Part shown: positions 35,750 to 49,500 of the stretch, one piece after another
How positions within the stretch are numbered: the first letter of the stretch is position 1
Layout of the letters: each line of letters starts with the position of its first letter
NCBI GenBank assembly: GCA_029207755.1
Contig: JARCOQ010000109.1
Location: 62,001-126,000, forward strand
DNA: 64,000 nt
Source: Chamaea fasciata
Taxonomy: Eukaryota > Chordata > Aves > Passeriformes > Sylviidae
Direction: 5' to 3'
Position numbers and translations under genes: made by a program
Notes under the pieces: generated by a model
What the model was told of the DNA's origin: nothing
Database searches by the model: none
The model's input: only the letters and a program-made list of their open reading frames with translations

Positions 35750-38700
35750 TCAGGCATTTGGGCAGCTGACTTAAGTTACCCCTGGAAACAGCCCATCCTT
35801 TGTGCCCAACTCCCTCTGCCAAGCACCAGGCCTTGCCCACCTACAATCCCGAATGGAACAGGATTTCTTCCAGATGCAAGCTGCCACAAACTGGAAGACA
35901 AGCTTCCCTTGGAGGGCCAAAGGCCTCCTACAAACTGACATCAGGCACCTGGGCAGCTGACTTTACTTACCCCTGGAAACAGCCCATCGTTTGTGCCCAA
36001 CTCCCTCTGCCGGGCACCAGGCCTCGCCCACCTACAATCCCGAACGGAACAGGATTTCTTCCAGATGCAAGCTGCCACAAACTGGAAGCCTGGCTTCCCT
36101 TGGAGGGCCAAAGGCCTCCTACAAACTGACATCAGGCACCTGGGCAGCTGACTTTACTTACTCCTGGAAACAGCCCATCCTTTGTGCCCAACTCCCTCTG
36201 CCGGGCACCAGGCCTCGCCCACCTACAATCCCGAACGGAACAGGATTTCTTCCAGATGCAAGCTGCCTCAAACTGGAAACCTGGCTTCCCTTGGAGGGCC
36301 AAAGGCCTCCTACAAACTGACATCAGGCACCTGGGCAGCTGACTTTACTTACCCCTGGAAACAGCCCATCCTTTGTGCCCAACTCCCTCTGCCGGGCACC
36401 AGGCCTCGGCCACCTACAATCCTGAACGGAACAGGATTTCTTCCAGATGCAAGCTGCCACAAGCAGGAAGCCTGGCTTCCCATGGAGGGCCAAAGGCCTC
36501 CTACAAACTGACATCAGGCACGTGGGCAGCTGACTTTACTTACCCCTCTAAACAGGACATCCTTTGTGCCCAACTCCCTCTGCCGGGCACCTGGCCTCGG
36601 CCACCTACAATCCCGAACGGAGCAGGATTTCTTCCCGATGCATGCTGCCACAAGCTGGAAGACTGGTTTCCAATGGAGGACCAAAGGCCTCCTACAAACT
36701 GACATCAGGCACCTGGGCAGCTGACTTTACTTACTCCTGGAAACAGCCCATCCTTTGTGCCCAACTCCCTCTGCCGGGCACCAGGCCTCGGCCACCTACA
36801 ATCCTGAACGGAACAGGATTTCTTCCAGATGCAAGCTGCCACAAGCAGGAAGCCTGGCTTCCCATGGAAGGCCAAAGGCCTCCTACAAACTGACATCAGG
36901 CACGTGGGCAGCTGACTTTACTTACCTCTCTAAACAGGACATCCTTTGAGCCCAACTCCCTCAGCCGGGCACCTGGCCTCGGCCACCTACAATCCCGAAC
37001 GAAACAGCATTTCTTCCAGATGCAAGCTGCCACAAGCAGGAAAACTAGCTTCCCTTGGAGGACCAAAGGCCTCCTACAAACTGACATCAGGCACCTGGGC
37101 AGCTGACTTTACTTACCCCTGGAAACAGCCCATCCTTTGTGCCCAACTCCCTCTGCCGGGCACCAGGCCTCGCCCACCTACAATCCCGAACGGAACAGGA
37201 TTTCTTCCAGATGCAAGCTGCCTCAAACTGGAAACCTGGCTTCCCTTGGAGGGCCAAAGGCCTCCTACAAACTGACATCAGGCACCTGGGCAGCTGACTT
37301 TACTTGCCCCTGGAAACAGGCCATCCTTTGTGCCCAACTCCCTCTGCCGGGCACCAGGCCTCGGCCACCTACAATCCTGAACGGAACAGGATTTCTTCAA
37401 GATGCAAGCTGCCACAAACTGGAAGCCTGTCATCCCTTGGAGGGCCAAAGGCCTCCTACAAACTGACATCAGGCACCTGGGCAGCTGACCTTACTTACCC
37501 CTGGAAACCAGCCATCATTTGTGCCCAACTCCCTCTGCCGGGCACCTGGCCTCGGCCACCTACAATCCCGAACGGAACAGGATTTCTTCCAGATGCAAGC
37601 TGCCACAAGCAGGAAACCTGGCTTCTCATGGAGGGCCAAAGGCCTCCTACAAACTGACATCAGGCACCTGGGCAGCTGACTTTACTTACTCCTGGAAACA
37701 GCCCATCCTTTGTGCCCAACTCCCTCTGCCGGGCACCAGGCCTTGCCCACCTACAATCCCGAACGGAACAGGATTTCTTCCAGATGCAAGCTGCCTCAAA
37801 CTGGAAACCTGGCTTCCCTTGGAGGGCCAAAGGCCTCCTACAAACTGACATCAGGCACCTGGGCAGCTGACTTTACTTACCCCTGGAAACAGGCCATCCT
37901 TTGTGCCCAACTCCCTCTGCCGGGCACCAGGCCTCGGCCACCTACAATCCTGAACGGAACAGGATTTCTTCCAGATGCAAGCTGCCACAAGCAGGAAGCC
38001 TGGCTTCCCATGGAGGGCCAAAGGCCTCCTACAAACTGACATCAGGCACGTGGGCAGCTGACTTTACTTACCCCTCTAAACAGGACATCCTTTGTGCCCA
38101 ACTCCCTCTGCCGGGCACCTGGCCTCGGCCACCTACAATCCCGAACGGAGCAGGATTTCTTCCCGATGCATGCTGCCACAAGCTGGAAGACTGGTTTCCA
38201 ATGGAGGACCAAAGGCCTCCTACAAACTGACATCAGGCACCTGGGCAGCTGACTTTACTTATTCCTGGAAACAGGCCATCCTTTGTGCCCAACTCCCTCT
38301 GCCGGGCACCAGGCCTCGGCCACCTACAATCCTGAACGGAACAGGATTTCTTCCAGATGCAAGCTGCCACAAACTGGAAGCCTGTCATCCCTTGGAGGGC
38401 CAAAGGCCTCCTACAAACTGACATCAGGCACCTGGGCAGCTGACCTTACTTACCCCTGGAAACCAGCCATCATTTGTGCCCAACTCCCTCTGCCGGGCAC
38501 CTGGCCTCGGCCACCTACAATCCCGAACGGAACAGGATTTCTTCCAGATGCAGGCTGCCACAAGCAGTAAACCTGGCTTCCCATGGAGGGCCAAAGGCCT
38601 CCTACAAACTGACATCAGGCACCTGGGCAGCTGACTTTACTTACCCCTGGAAACAGGCCATCCTTTGTGCCCAACTCCCTCTGCCAAGCACCAGGCCTTG

Positions 38701-38805
38701 CCCACCTACAATCCCGAACGGAACAGGATTTCTTCCAGATGCAAGCTGCCACAAACTGGAAGACAAGCTTCCCTTGGAGGGCCAAAGGCCTCCTACAAAC
38801 TGACA
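35750..38805. repeat. Sixteen-monomer spacer between HOR copies 3 and 4
   Basis: 35750-37659 (ten units) matches 42625-44534 at 6875 bases. 37278-38805 (eight units, overlapping the first match) matches 49883-51410 at 12605 bases. The second match includes a rare GATGCAGGCTGCC change at 38424 and 51029 that the otherwise similar units at 17044 and 14943 lack. The block is therefore a join of two lineages within about 37.3-37.7 kb. Confidence 0.85.
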
Positions 38806-41478
38806 TCAGGCACCTGGGCAGCTGACTTTACTTACCCCTGGAAACAGCCCATCCTTTGTGCCCAACTCCCTCTGCCGGGCACCAGGCCTCGGCCACCTAC
38901 AATCCTGAACGGAACAGGATTTCTTCCAGATGCAAGCTGCCACAAGCAGGAAGCCTGGCTTCCCATGGAGGGCCAAAGGCCTCCTACAAACTGACATCAG
39001 GCACGTGGGCAGCTGACTTTACTTACCCCTCTAAACAGGACATCCTTTGTGCCCAACTTCCTCTGCCGGGCACCTGGCCTCGGCCACCTACAATCCCGAT
39101 CGAAACAGCATTTCTTCCAGATGCATGCTGCCACAAGCTGGAAGACTAGCTTCCCTTGGAGGGCCAAAGGCCTCCTACAAACTGACATCAGGCACCTGGG
39201 CAGCTGACTTTACTTACCCCTGGAAACAGGCCATCCTTTGTGCCTAACTCCGTCAGCTGGGCACCCAGCTCCGGCCACCTACAATCCCGAACGAAACAGG
39301 ATTTCTTCCAGATGCAAACTGCCTTGAACAGGAAGACAAGCTTCCCTTGGAGGGCCAAAGGCCTCCTACTAACTGACATCAGGCACCTGGGCAGCTGACT
39401 TTACTTACCCCTGGAAACAGGCCATCCTTTGTGCCCAACTCCCTCGGCCGGGCCCACAGCTTTGGCCACCTACAATCCCGAACGGAACAGGAGTTCTTCC
39501 AGATGCAAGCTGCCACAAGCTGGAAATGTGGCTTCACTTGGAGGGCCAAAGGCCTCCTACAAACTGACATCAGGCACCTGGGCAGCTGACTTTACTTTCC
39601 TAAAGAAATAGCCATCATTTGTGCCCAACTCCCTCTGCCGGGCACCAGGCCTCGCCCACCTACAATCCCGAACGGAACAGGATTTCTTCCAGATGCAAGC
39701 TGCCACAAACTGGAAGACAAGCTTCCCTTGGAGGGCCAAAGGCCTCCTACAAACTGACATCAGGCACCTGGGCAGCTGACTTTACTTACCCCTGGAAACA
39801 GCCCATCCTTTGTGCCTAACTCCGTCAGCTGGGCACCCAGCTCCGGCCACCTACAATCCCGAACGAAACAGGATTTCTTCCAGATGCAAACTGCCTTGAA
39901 CAGGAAGACAAGCTTCCCTTGGAGGGCCAAAGGCCTCATACAAACTGACATCAGGCACCTGGGCAGCTGACTTTACTTACCCCTGGAAACAGCCCATCCT
40001 TTGTGCCCAACTTCTTCTGCCGGGCACCCTGCTCCGGCCACCTACAATCCCGAACGGAACAGCATTTCTTCCAGATGCAAGCTGCCACAAGCTGGAAGAC
40101 TGGTTTCCCATGGAGGACCAAAGGCCTCCTACAAACTGGCATCAGGCACCTGGGCAGCTGACTTTACTTACCCCTGGAAACAGGCCATCCTTTGTGCCCA
40201 ACTCCCTCTGCCGGGCACCAGGCCTCGGCCACCTGCAATCTCGAACAGATCAGTATTACTTCCCGATGCAAGCTGCCACAAGCTGGAAGCCTGGCTTTCC
40301 ATGGAGGACCAATAGCCACCTGCAAACTGACATCAGGCACCTGGGCAGCTGACTTTACTTACCCCTGGAAACAGGACATCCTTTGTGCCCAACTCCCTCT
40401 GCCGGGCAGATGGCTTCGGCCACCTACAATCCCGAACGGAACCGGAGTTCTTCCAGATGCAAGCTGCCACAAACTGGAAGCCTGTCATCCCTTGGAGGGC
40501 CAAAGGCCTCCTACAAACAGACATCAGGCACCTGGGCAGCTGACTTTACTTACCCCTGGAAACAGGCCATCATTTGTGCCCAACACCCTCTGCCGGGCAC
40601 CCTGCTCCGGCAACCTACAATCCTGAACGGAACAGGATTTCTTCCAGATGCAAGCTGCCTTAAACAGGAAGACGAGCTTCCCTTGGAGGGCCAAAGGCCT
40701 CCTACAAACTGACATCAGGCACCTGGGCAGCTGACTTTACTTATCCCTGGAAAAAGGACATCCTTTGTGCCCAACTCCCTCTGCCGGGCACCTGGCCTCG
40801 GCCACCTACAAACCCGAACGGAACCGGAGTTCTTCCAGATGCAAGCTGCCACAAGCTGGAAACGCGGCTTCACTTGGAGGGCCAAAGGCCTCCTACAAAC
40901 TGACATCAGGCACCTGGGCACCTGACTTTACTTACCCCTGGAAACAGGCCATCCTTTGTGCCCAACTCCCTCTGCCGGGCACCTGGCCTCGGCCACCTAC
41001 AATCCAGAACGGAACAGGATTCCTTCCAGATGCAAGCTGCGACAAGCTGGAAGACTGGTTTCCCATGGAGGACCAAAGGCCTCCTACAAACTGGCATCAG
41101 GCATCTGGGCAGCTGACTTTACTTACCCCTGGAAACAGCCCATCCTTTGTGCCCAACTCCCTCTGCCGGGCACCAGGTCTCGCCCACCTACAATCCCGAA
41201 CGGAACAGGATTGCTTCCAGATGCAAGCTGCCACAAACTGGAAGACAAGCTTCCCTTGGAGGGCCAAAGGCCTCCTACAAACTGACATCAGGCACCTGGG
41301 CAGCTGACTTTACTTACCCCTGGAAACAGCCCATCCTTTGTGCCCAACTCCCTCTGCCAAGCACCAGGCCTTGCCCACCTACAATCCCGAACAGAACAGG
41401 ATTTCTTCCAGATGCAAGCTGCCACAAACTGGAAGACAAGCTTCCCTTGGAGGGCCAAAGGCCTCCTACAAACTGACA
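38806..41478. repeat. HOR copy 4, truncated at its left end (14 monomers before the 3.6-kb duplication)
   Basis: Together with the next six units (to 42624) this is 20 monomers matching the right two thirds of the 29-unit HOR (19906-23724). It keeps the TTTCCTAAAG 190-base unit (39570) and the CAGATGGCTTCGG unit (40333) that copy 3 lost. It lacks the first nine units of the HOR. A private change is CCCGATCGAAAC near 39098. Confidence 0.88.
39570..39759. repeat. 190-bp TTTCCTAAAG monomer, truncated HOR copy 4
   Basis: This is the only shortened unit between 33076 and 52556, and it confirms that copy 4 belongs to the same family. Confidence 0.9.
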
Positions 41479-44400
41479 TCAGGCACCTGGGCAGCTGACT
41501 TTACTTACCCCTGGAAACAGCCCATCCTTTGTGCCCAACTCCCTCTGCCGGGCACCAGGCCTCGCCCACCTACAATCCCGAACGGAACAGGATTTCTTCC
41601 AGATGCAAGCTGCCACAAACTGGAAACCTGGCTTCCCTTGGAGGGCCAAAGGCCTCCTACAAACTGACATCAGGCACCTGGGCAGCTGACTTTACTTACC
41701 CCTGGAAACAGCCCATCCTTTGTGCCCAACTTCCTCTGCCGGGCACCAGGCCTCGGCCACCTACAATCCTGAACGGAACAGGATTTCTTCCAGATGCAAG
41801 CTGCCACAAGCAGGAAGCCTGGCTTCCCATGGAGGGCCAAAGGCCTCCTACAAACTGACATCAGGCACGTGGGCAGCTGACTTTACTTACCCCTTTAAAC
41901 AGGACATCCTTTGTGCCCAACTCCCTCAGCCGGGCACCAGGCCTCGCCCACCTACAATCCCGAACAAAACAGGATTTCTTCCAGATGCAAGCTGCCACAA
42001 ACTGGAAGACAAGCTTCCCTTGGAGGGCCAAAGGCCTCCTACAAACTGACATCAGGCACTTGGGCAGCTGACTTTACTTACCCCTGGAAACAGCCCATCC
42101 TTTGTGCCCAACTCCCTCTGCCGGGCACCAGGCCTCGTCCACCTACAATCCCGAACGGAGCAGGATTTCTTCCAGATGCAAGCTGCCACAAACTGGAAGA
42201 CAAGCTTCCCTTGGAGGGCCAAAGGTCACCTACAAACTGACATCAGGCACCTGGGCAGCTGACTTTACTTACCCCTGGAAACAGGTCATCCTTTGTTCCC
42301 AATTCCCCCAGCCGGGCACCTAGCTCCGGCCACCTACAATCCCGAACGGAACAGGATTTCTTCCAGATGCAAGCTGCCACAAGCAGGAAGCCTGGCTTCC
42401 CATGGAGGGCCAAAGGCCTCCTACAAACTGACATCAGGCACCTGGGCAGCTGACTTTACTTACCCCTGGAAACAGGACATCGTTTGTGCACAACTCCCTC
42501 TGCCGGGCACCTGGCCTCGGCCACCTACAATCCCGAACGGAACAGGATTTCTTCCAGATGCAAGCTGCCTTTAACAGGAAGACTAGCTTCCCTTGGAGGG
42601 CCAAAGGCCTCCTATAAACTGACATCAGGCATTTGGGCAGCTGACTTAAGTTACCCCTGGAAACAGCCCATCCTTTGTGCCCAACTCCCTCTGCCAAGCA
42701 CCAGGCCTTGCCCACCTACAATCCCGAATGGAACAGGATTTCTTCCAGATGCAAGCTGCCACAAACTGGAAGACAAGCTTCCCTTGGAGGGCCAAAGGCC
42801 TCCTACAAACTGACATCAGGCACCTGGGCAGCTGACTTTACTTACCCCTGGAAACAGCCCATCGTTTGTGCCCAACTCCCTCTGCCGGGCACCAGGCCTC
42901 GCCCACCTACAATCCCGAACGGAACAGGATTTCTTCCAGATGCAAGCTGCCACAAACTGGAAGCCTGGCTTCCCTTGGAGGGCCAAAGGCCTCCTACAAA
43001 CTGACATCAGGCACCTGGGCAGCTGACTTTACTTACTCCTGGAAACAGCCCATCCTTTGTGCCCAACTCCCTCTGCCGGGCACCAGGCCTCGCCCACCTA
43101 CAATCCCGAACGGAACAGGATTTCTTCCAGATGCAAGCTGCCTCAAACTGGAAACCTGGCTTCCCTTGGAGGGCCAAAGGCCTCCTACAAACTGACATCA
43201 GGCACCTGGGCAGCTGACTTTACTTACCCCTGGAAACAGCCCATCCTTTGTGCCCAACTCCCTCTGCCGGGCACCAGGCCTCGGCCACCTACAATCCTGA
43301 ACGGAACAGGATTTCTTCCAGATGCAAGCTGCCACAAGCAGGAAGCCTGGCTTCCCATGGAGGGCCAAAGGCCTCCTACAAACTGACATCAGGCACGTGG
43401 GCAGCTGACTTTACTTACCCCTCTAAACAGGACATCCTTTGTGCCCAACTCCCTCTGCCGGGCACCTGGCCTCGGCCACCTACAATCCCGAACGGAGCAG
43501 GATTTCTTCCCGATGCATGCTGCCACAAGCTGGAAGACTGGTTTCCAATGGAGGACCAAAGGCCTCCTACAAACTGACATCAGGCACCTGGGCAGCTGAC
43601 TTTACTTACTCCTGGAAACAGGCCATCCTTTGTGCCCAACTCCCTCTGCCGGGCACCAGGCCTCGGCCACCTACAATCCTGAACGGAACAGGATTTCTTC
43701 CAGATGCAAGCTGCCACAAGCAGGAAGCCTGGCTTCCCATGGAAGGCCAAAGGCCTCCTACAAACTGACATCAGGCACGTGGGCAGCTGACTTTACTTAC
43801 CTCTCTAAACAGGACATCCTTTGAGCCCAACTCCCTCAGCCGGGCACCTGGCCTCGGCCACCTACAATCCCGAACGAAACAGCATTTCTTCCAGATGCAA
43901 GCTGCCACAAGCAGGAAAACTAGCTTCCCTTGGAGGACCAAAGGCCTCCTACAAACTGACATCAGGCACCTGGGCAGCTGACTTTACTTACCCCTGGAAA
44001 CAGCCCATCCTTTGTGCCCAACTCCCTCTGCCGGGCACCAGGCCTCGCCCACCTACAATCCCGAACGGAACAGGATTTCTTCCAGATGCAAGCTGCCTCA
44101 AACTGGAAACCTGGCTTCCCTTGGAGGGCCAAAGGCCTCCTACAAACTGACATCAGGCACCTGGGCAGCTGACTTTACTTGCCCCTGGAAACAGGCCATC
44201 CTTTGTGCCCAACTCCCTCTGCCGGGCACCAGGCCTCGGCCACCTACAATCCTGAACGGAACAGGATTTCTTCCAGATGCAAGCTGCCACAAACTGGAAG
44301 CCTGTCATCCCTTGGAGGGCCAAAGGCCTCCTACAAACTGACATCAGGCACCTGGGCAGCTGACCTTACTTACCCCTGGAAACCAGCCATCATTTGTGCC

Positions 44401-45107
44401 CAACTCCCTCTGCCGGGCACCTGGCCTCGGCCACCTACAATCCCGAACGGAACAGGATTTCTTCCAGATGCAAGCTGCCACAAGCAGGAAACCTGGCTTC
44501 CCATGGAGGGCCAAAGGCCTCCTACAAACTGACATCAGGCACCTGGGCAGCTGACTTTACTTACCCCTGGAAACAGCCCATCCTTTGTGCCCAACTCCCT
44601 CTGCTGGGCACCTGGCCTCGGCCACCTACAATCCCGAACGGAACAGGATTTCTTCCAGATGCAAGATGCCACAAACTGGAAGACAAGCTTCTCTTGGAGG
44701 GCCAAAGGCCTCCTATAAACTGACATCAGGCACCTGGGCAGCTGACTTTACTTACCCCTGGAAACAGGCCATCCTTTGTGCCCAACTCTCTTTGCCGGGC
44801 ACCAGGCCTCGGCCACCTACAATCCTGAACGGAACAGGATTTCTTCCAGATGCAAGCTGCCACAAACTGGAAGCCTGTCATCCCTTGGAGGGCCAAAGGC
44901 CTCCTACAAACTGACATCAGGCACCTGGGCAGCTGACCTTACTTACCCCTGGAAACCAGCAATCATTTGTGCCCAACTCCCTCTGCCGGGCACCTGGCCT
45001 CGGCCACCTACAATCCCGAACGGAACAGGATTTCTTCCAGATGCAAGCTGCCACAAGCAGTAAACCTGGCTTCCCATGGAGGGCCAAAGGCCTCCTACAA
45101 ACTGACA
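41479..45107. repeat. 3629-bp, 19-monomer tandem duplication, copy A
   Basis: Its 19 units recur in the same order in the next 3629 bases (19 x 191 exactly). The left six units are the end of HOR copy 4. The other 13 continue from the CATTTGGG/CTTAAG unit (42625) to the AGCAGTAAACC unit (44917). Comparing the two copies unit by unit, I noticed only two substitutions, so this is the youngest amplification visible in the window. Confidence 0.9.
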
Positions 45108-48100
45108 TCAGGCACCTGGGCAGCTGACTTTACTTACCCCTGGAAACAGCCCATCCTTTGTGCCCAACTCCCTCTGCCGGGCACCAGGCCTCGCCCACCT
45201 ACAATCCCGAACGGAACAGGATTTCTTCCAGATGCAAGCTGCCACAAACTGGAAACCTGGCTTCCCTTGGAGGGCCAAAGGCCTCCTACAAACTGACATC
45301 AGGCACCTGGGCAGCTGACTTTACTTACCCCTGGAAACAGCCCATCCTTTGTGCCCAACTTCCTCTGCCGGGCACCAGGCTTCGGCCACCTACAATCCTG
45401 AACGGAACAGGATTTCTTCCAGATGCAAGCTGCCACAAGCAGGAAGCCTGGCTTCCCATGGAGGGCCAAAGGCCTCCTACAAACTGACATCAGGCACGTG
45501 GGCAGCTGACTTTACTTACCCCTTTAAACAGGACATCCTTTGTGCCCAACTCCCTCAGCCGGGCACCAGGCCTCGCCCACCTACAATCCCGAACAAAACA
45601 GGATTTCTTCCAGATGCAAGCTGCCACAAACTGGAAGACAAGCTTCCCTTGGAGGGCCAAAGGCCTCCTACAAACTGACATCAGGCACTTGGGCAGCTGA
45701 CTTTACTTACCCCTGGAAACAGCCCATCCTTTGTGCCCAACTCCCTCTGCCGGGCACCAGGCCTCGTCCACCTACAATCCCGAACGGAGCAGGATTTCTT
45801 CCAGATGCAAGCTGCCACAAACTGGAAGACAAGCTTCCCTTGGAGGGCCAAAGGTCACCTACAAACTGACATCAGGCACCTGGGCAGCTGACTTTACTTA
45901 CCCCTGGAAACAGGTCATCCTTTGTTCCCAATTCCCCCAGCCGGGCACCTAGCTCCGGCCACCTACAATCCCGAACGGAACAGGATTTCTTCCAGATGCA
46001 AGCTGCCACAAGCAGGAAGCCTGGCTTCCCATGGAGGGCCAAAGGCCTCCTACAAACTGACATCAGGCACCTGGGCAGCTGACTTTACTTACCCCTGGAA
46101 ACAGGACATCGTTTGTGCACAACTCCCTCTGCCGGGCACCTGGCCTCGGCCACCTACAATCCCGAACGGAACAGGATTTCTTCCAGATGCAAGCTGCCTT
46201 TAACAGGAAGACTAGCTTCCCTTGGAGGGCCAAAGGCCTCCTATAAACTGACATCAGGCATTTGGGCAGCTGACTTAAGTTACCCCTGGAAACAGCCCAT
46301 CCTTTGTGCCCAACTCCCTCTGCCAAGCACCAGGCCTTGCCCACCTACAATCCCGAATGGAACAGGATTTCTTCCAGATGCAAGCTGCCACAAACTGGAA
46401 GACAAGCTTCCCTTGGAGGGCCAAAGGCCTCCTACAAACTGACATCAGGCACCTGGGCAGCTGACTTTACTTACCCCTGGAAACAGCCCATCGTTTGTGC
46501 CCAACTCCCTCTGCCGGGCACCAGGCCTCGCCCACCTACAATCCCGAACGGAACAGGATTTCTTCCAGATGCAAGCTGCCACAAACTGGAAGCCTGGCTT
46601 CCCTTGGAGGGCCAAAGGCCTCCTACAAACTGACATCAGGCACCTGGGCAGCTGACTTTACTTACTCCTGGAAACAGCCCATCCTTTGTGCCCAACTCCC
46701 TCTGCCGGGCACCAGGCCTCGCCCACCTACAATCCCGAACGGAACAGGATTTCTTCCAGATGCAAGCTGCCTCAAACTGGAAACCTGGCTTCCCTTGGAG
46801 GGCCAAAGGCCTCCTACAAACTGACATCAGGCACCTGGGCAGCTGACTTTACTTACCCCTGGAAACAGCCCATCCTTTGTGCCCAACTCCCTCTGCCGGG
46901 CACCAGGCCTCGGCCACCTACAATCCTGAACGGAACAGGATTTCTTCCAGATGCAAGCTGCCACAAGCAGGAAGCCTGGCTTCCCATGGAGGGCCAAAGG
47001 CCTCCTACAAACTGACATCAGGCACGTGGGCAGCTGACTTTACTTACCCCTCTAAACAGGACATCCTTTGTGCCCAACTCCCTCTGCCGGGCACCTGGCC
47101 TCGGCCACCTACAATCCCGAACGGAGCAGGATTTCTTCCCGATGCATGCTGCCACAAGCTGGAAGACTGGTTTCCAATGGAGGACCAAAGGCCTCCTACA
47201 AACTGACATCAGGCACCTGGGCAGCTGACTTTACTTACTCCTGGAAACAGGCCATCCTTTGTGCCCAACTCCCTCTGCCGGGCACCAGGCCTCGGCCACC
47301 TACAATCCTGAACGGAACAGGATTTCTTCCAGATGCAAGCTGCCACAAGCAGGAAGCCTGGCTTCCCATGGAAGGCCAAAGGCCTCCTACAAACTGACAT
47401 CAGGCACGTGGGCAGCTGACTTTACTTACCTCTCTAAACAGGACATCCTTTGAGCCCAACTCCCTCAGCCGGGCACCTGGCCTCGGCCACCTACAATCCC
47501 GAACGAAACAGCATTTCTTCCAGATGCAAGCTGCCACAAGCAGGAAAACTAGCTTCCCTTGGAGGACCAAAGGCCTCCTACAAACTGACATCAGGCACCT
47601 GGGCAGCTGACTTTACTTACCCCTGGAAACAGCCCATCCTTTGTGCCCAACTCCCTCTGCCGGGCACCAGGCCTCGCCCACCTACAATCCCGAACGGAAC
47701 AGGATTTCTTCCAGATGCAAGCTGCCTCAAACTGGATACCTGGCTTCCCTTGGAGGGCCAAAGGCCTCCTACAAACTGACATCAGGCACCTGGGCAGCTG
47801 ACTTTACTTGCCCCTGGAAACAGGCCATCCTTTGTGCCCAACTCCCTCTGCCGGGCACCAGGCCTCGGCCACCTACAATCCTGAACGGAACAGGATTTCT
47901 TCCAGATGCAAGCTGCCACAAACTGGAAGCCTGTCATCCCTTGGAGGGCCAAAGGCCTCCTACAAACTGACATCAGGCACCTGGGCAGCTGACCTTACTT
48001 ACCCCTGGAAACCAGCCATCATTTGTGCCCAACTCCCTCTGCCGGGCACCTGGCCTCGGCCACCTACAATCCCGAACGGAACAGGATTTCTTCCAGATGC

Positions 48101-48736
48101 AAGCTGCCACAAGCAGGAAACCTGGCTTCCCATGGAGGGCCAAAGGCCTCCTACAAACTGACATCAGGCACCTGGGCAGCTGACTTTACTTACCCCTGGA
48201 AACAGCCCATCCTTTGTGCCCAACTCCCTCTGCTGGGCACCTGGCCTCGGCCACCTACAATCCCGAACGGAACAGGATTTCTTCCAGATGCAAGATGCCA
48301 CAAACTGGAAGACAAGCTTCTCTTGGAGGGCCAAAGGCCTCCTATAAACTGACATCAGGCACCTGGGCAGCTGACTTTACTTACCCCTGGAAACAGGCCA
48401 TCCTTTGTGCCCAACTCTCTTTGCCGGGCACCAGGCCTCGGCCACCTACAATCCTGAACGGAACAGGATTTCTTCCAGATGCAAGCTGCCACAAACTGGA
48501 AGCCTGTCATCCCTTGGAGGGCCAAAGGCCTCCTACAAACTGACATCAGGCACCTGGGCAGCTGACCTTACTTACCCCTGGAAACCAGCAATCATTTGTG
48601 CCCAACTCCCTCTGCCGGGCACCTGGCCTCGGCCACCTACAATCCCGAACGGAACAGGATTTCTTCCAGATGCAAGCTGCCACAAGCAGTAAACCTGGCT
48701 TCCCATGGAGGGCCAAAGGCCTCCTACAAACTGACA
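45108..48736. repeat. 3629-bp, 19-monomer tandem duplication, copy B
   Basis: It is a direct, adjacent copy of 41479-45107. The two differences I noticed are GGCTTCGG for GGCCTCGG near 45380 and CTGGATACC for CTGGAAACC near 47735. After 48736 the sequence departs from copy A's start: the unit at 48737 has GCCAAGCACC. Confidence 0.9.
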
Positions 48737-49500
48737 TCAGGCACCTGGGCAGCTGACTTTACTTACCCCTGGAAACAGCCCATCCTTTGTGCCCAACTCC
48801 CTCTGCCAAGCACCAGGCCTTGCCCACCTACAATCCCGAACGGAACAGGATTTCTTCCAGATGCAAGTTGCCACAAACTGGAAGACAAGCTTCCCTTGGA
48901 GGGCCAAAGGCCTCCTACAAACTGACATCAGGCACCTGGGCAGCTGACTTTACTTACCCCTGGAAACAGCCCATCCTTTGTGCCCAACTCCCTCTGCCGG
49001 GCACCAGGCCTCGCCCACCTACAATCCCGAACGGAACAGGATTTCTTCCAGATGCAAGCTGCCACAAACTGGAAGACAAGCTTCCCTTGGAGGGCCAAAG
49101 GCCTCCTACAAACTGACATCAGGCACCTGGGCAGCTGACTTTACTTACCCCTGGAAACAGCCCATCCTTTGTGCCCAACTTCCTCTGCTGGGCACTAGGC
49201 CTCGGCCACCAACAATCCTGAACGGAACAGGATTTCTTCCAGATGCAAGCTGCCACAAGCAGGAAGCCTGGCTTCCCATGGAGGGCCAAAGGCCTCCTAC
49301 AAACTGACATCAGGCACGTGGGCAGCAGACTTTACTTACTGCTCTAAACAGGCCATCCTTTGTGCCCAACTCCCTCTGCCGGGCACCTGGCCTCGGCCAC
49401 CTACAAACCCGAGCGGAACAGGATTTCTTCCCGATGCAAGCTGCCACAAGCTGGAAGACTGGTTTCCCATGGAGGACCAAAGGCCTCCTACAAACTGACA
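48737..49500. repeat. Four monomers linking two HOR blocks
   Basis: Units 48737, 49119 and 49310 match 13606, 13797 and 13988, including the GGGCAGCAGAC change that destroys the second E-box hexamer in 13988 and 49310. Unit 48928 has no counterpart there and is of the general type. Confidence 0.8.
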
